This document shows, one piece after another, positions 61,926-64,000 of a stretch of 64,000 bases of DNA. How positions within the stretch are numbered: position 1 is the stretch's first letter; each line of letters begins with the position of its first letter. The notes beneath the pieces are model-generated. The model had not been told where the DNA came from, searched no databases, and worked only from the letters and a program-made list of their open reading frames with translations. A program made the translations under genes and the position numbers. This DNA comes from Pararge aegeria (taxonomy: Eukaryota > Arthropoda > Insecta > Lepidoptera > Nymphalidae): contig NC_053184.1 in the NCBI RefSeq assembly GCF_905163445.1, positions 19,282,001 through 19,346,000 on the forward strand, given 5' to 3'.

Positions 61926-62039
61926 ACACATAATCGTCGCCGTCTGATTTGTTTCATACAATCGTTCCGCTAATAACACTAGTTGTCCTTCCCTAGAGTC
62001 CCTTTTACTCCAACTAACTAAATAGGTAATGAACTAAAT

Positions 62040-62293
62040 AAATAAATAAATATTAAATATACAATACACAAATCGCAATCCAGCCCCAAAGTATGCGTAG
62101 CTTGTGTGAAGGGTATTAAGATAGCTGATGAATATTTTTATAAATATAATACACATAAATATTTTTGTAATAAACAGATAAACACCCAGACACTGAAAAA
62201 CATTCATGTTCATCACACAAACATTTTTCCAGTCGAATCCACCAACTTGGACGCAGAAAGCAGGGTCGCTGCCCACTGCGCCAACCGGCTGTA
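62040..62293 (-). mobile_element. SINE family A, full length (minus)
   Basis: AGCCCCAAAGTATGCGTAGC at the left; CCCACTGCGCCAACCGGCTG (reversed head) at the right. A TAAATAAATAAATA run at the tail. Confidence 0.75.
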
Positions 62294-62389
62294 ACTAACT
62301 AATGAACTAATTAAAAACCCGATTAACTATCTTATTACCCGAACAATAAGGAGTAGCTTATGAAAAAAAAAAAACCACTATGATCAGCC

Positions 62390-62612
62390 TATTACATCCC
62401 TTTGTTGGACATAGGCCTCCTCTCTCATAGCAGTGAGGGTTTTAGAGCATAAACCCGCTACTCTGCTCAGTCATCGATTGGTGGGCTTTAACAATTGTTA
62501 CCACATGCTAATAAAAACGGGGGTGCAGACCGTCAATTTCCTGCGAGCTATTTTCCTCACACTCGTGATCCGTAGTTGAACATGCTAACTGCAAGAATGA
62601 GGCCGTTACATT
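62390..62612 (+). repeat. Dispersed repeat family D
   Basis: GGACATAGGCCTCCTCTCTC, GGGTTTTAGAGCATAAACCC, GCAGACCGTCAATTTCCTGC, CCGTAGTTGAACATGCTAAC. The fullest copy of the family. Confidence 0.6.
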
Positions 62613-62799
62613 TATCGAGAATCTACCTACATTTCGTGTATCTCATTTCAAACCAAGGTATTCGGGAAAACCGTTACTTGATACGTTCGTAACTAAATCT
62701 CCTTAAGGATAAGATACTGAGTTATATTTCACGACAAACATTAGGAAACTAACTGAGTGATAATTCTATAATAATTTTTATTACCGATGAAAAAAAAAA

Positions 62800-63200
62800 T
62801 AGAATTCTTTATTGCACACAATTAAGGGATAAAGATAACATATTTTGAAAACATTAATACTAGAAAAATAAAAATGCGCAAAGGCGGTCTTATCGCTTTA
62901 AGCGATCTCCTCCAGACAACCCTTAAAGAAAGAATACAATGATTAAGGAAACGGGAAAGTGCAATTTTAAAAATTTGTCACAACATAAACTACATCAACA
63001 ATAATACACAAATAGCTAATATAAATACAAATAATACAAATATATATGCATAAATATATATATGTACAGAGCAAATATATAAGCTTATGACTCCGTAGAT
63101 AAATAATATTCTTAAACGACTTTTGAAGATGCTTATTGATTTTGACTGTCTAATGTCTCTTGGCAATCCATTCCAGAGTCAAAAAAAGAGAAAAATCGAG
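62800..63200 (-). mobile_element. CR1/L2-type LINE 3' end (minus)
   Basis: The minus frame around 63185-63090 reads NGLPRDIRQSKSISIFKSRL, the family's C-terminal signature. Its tail has AAGGCGGTCTTATCGCTTTA and TTGCACACAATTAAGGG (read on plus). The sequence to 63470 may be the upstream part but is too decayed to identify. Confidence 0.75.
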
Positions 63201-63639
63201 TTACAAGCTGGATATACACGCGAAGGGTCACGTAGCAACTTTTCTTGTATCCCTTTCATCACCAACTTTATTGCTGTAACGGCAATGGAAACACACATTC
63301 TGTGAAAATTGCAACTGCCTTCATATAAGACGCAGCCCGCTGATACACAGACGGACAAATGGAGGCTTACTAGTAGGACTTCAATGGCACCCTGATATAA
63401 TATTGCCAACCCTCGGCTAGCAAGCTCGCAAGTAGAGAAAATCGAATATCGAACACATTTACACATTTTTAGTCAATTAGTTGGTTGATCAGTTTTTTAG
63501 TTACTTTATTAGTTAGTTGGAGACAAAGATACCTTTTTATCATAATCTTAAAAAGCTTAGGTTCGTGTTTTATTCAACACTAGCGTTCTTAGCGGAACGA
63601 TTGTATGAAACAAAACAGACTGCGACGATTATGTATATT

Positions 63640-63770
63640 TATTTTTTTAATTTATTGCACACAACAAAAAATTATTTACAAAAGGCGGACTTAATGCTAA
63701 AGCACATTCTATCAGCCAAACTTAGGACGTGCGACAAAATAACCAGGGAGGACGTGGCCAAACTTACATA
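63640..63770 (-). mobile_element. LINE 3' tail (partner of 61775-61925)
   Basis: TTATTGCACACAACAAAAAAT, CTTAATGCTAAAGCACATTC, CAGCCAAACTTAGGACGTGC, GGGAGGACGTGGCC: reverse complement of the partner. Confidence 0.65.
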
Positions 63771-63794
63771 TATAATATATATATATACATATTT

Positions 63795-63912
63795 GTCCAC
63801 CGATCTGCACTGGGCTTGCGTGGTGGACTACGGCCTTAACCCCTTCTCATTACGGGAGGAGACCCGTGACCTATAGTGGGCCGGTAATGCGTTAACATGA
63901 TGATGACGATAT
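63795..63912 (+). mobile_element. SINE family B 3' part
   Basis: CACCGATCTGCACTGGGCTTG, GTGGTGGACTACGGCCTTAA, GGGCCGGTAATGCGTTAACA, TGATGATGACG. Confidence 0.75.
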
Positions 63913-63917
63913 ATATA

Positions 63918-64000
63918 TAAACTAGCGGACCCCAGCGCCATCTGTCGGGCTGATTTGTGAATCTAAACCATCCAGGGTGCCAATCAAACGCATACTAAAA
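63918..64000 (+). repeat. Start of a dispersed repeat, cut by the window edge
   Basis: ACTAGCGGACCCCAGCGCCATC resembles the CTAGCGGxCCC-type heads at 32412 and 49520. Confidence 0.4.

Overview
This is a stretch of an insect nuclear genome, almost certainly a moth or butterfly. It is AT-rich, has one intron-split gene, and is packed with fragments of tRNA-derived SINEs, 5'-truncated CR1/Jockey-type and RTE-type LINEs, Helitron-like elements and small inverted-repeat elements. Several of these short repeats are ones I associate with Lepidoptera; I could not run a search to confirm the order or species.

The only cellular gene I can support is on the minus strand between 21939 and 4611. Three exons (21939-21679, 20521-20364, 4917-4611) join in frame through good splice sites into a 241-residue forkhead (winged-helix) transcription factor. 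Its DNA-binding domain is split between exons 2 and 3 by a 15.4 kb intron. The recognition helix is intact and most like FoxN-type proteins, but wing 1 is unusual. The last 22 codons appear to come from mobile DNA: the stop codon lies in a truncated Helitron-like element. A possible splice donor just before that tail leaves open a longer isoform.

Region by region: 1-4610 is the 3' flank of the gene (SINEs, an RTE fragment, two hairpins). 4611-21939 is the gene; intron 2 holds a Helitron with a textbook 3' end, a hAT-type element with an exact 8-bp target duplication nested in a LINE, at least four more Helitron-like copies or pieces, and many SINE and LINE tails. 21940-64000 is about 42 kb upstream of the gene with no supportable cellular coding region. 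It carries the longest LINE fragment (reverse transcriptase, 32483-33712), a triplicated ~245-bp tandem repeat with a conserved core (24476-25130), and many dispersed repeats.

A recurring pattern is short, perfect or near-perfect inverted duplications with tiny spacers (arms 11-70 bp), including one about 40 nt from the exon 2 splice acceptor and two within SINEs whose native orientation can be read from other copies. They look like products of strand-switching during DNA synthesis. I found no rRNA, no convincing functional tRNA, no CRISPR and no bacterial-type operon.
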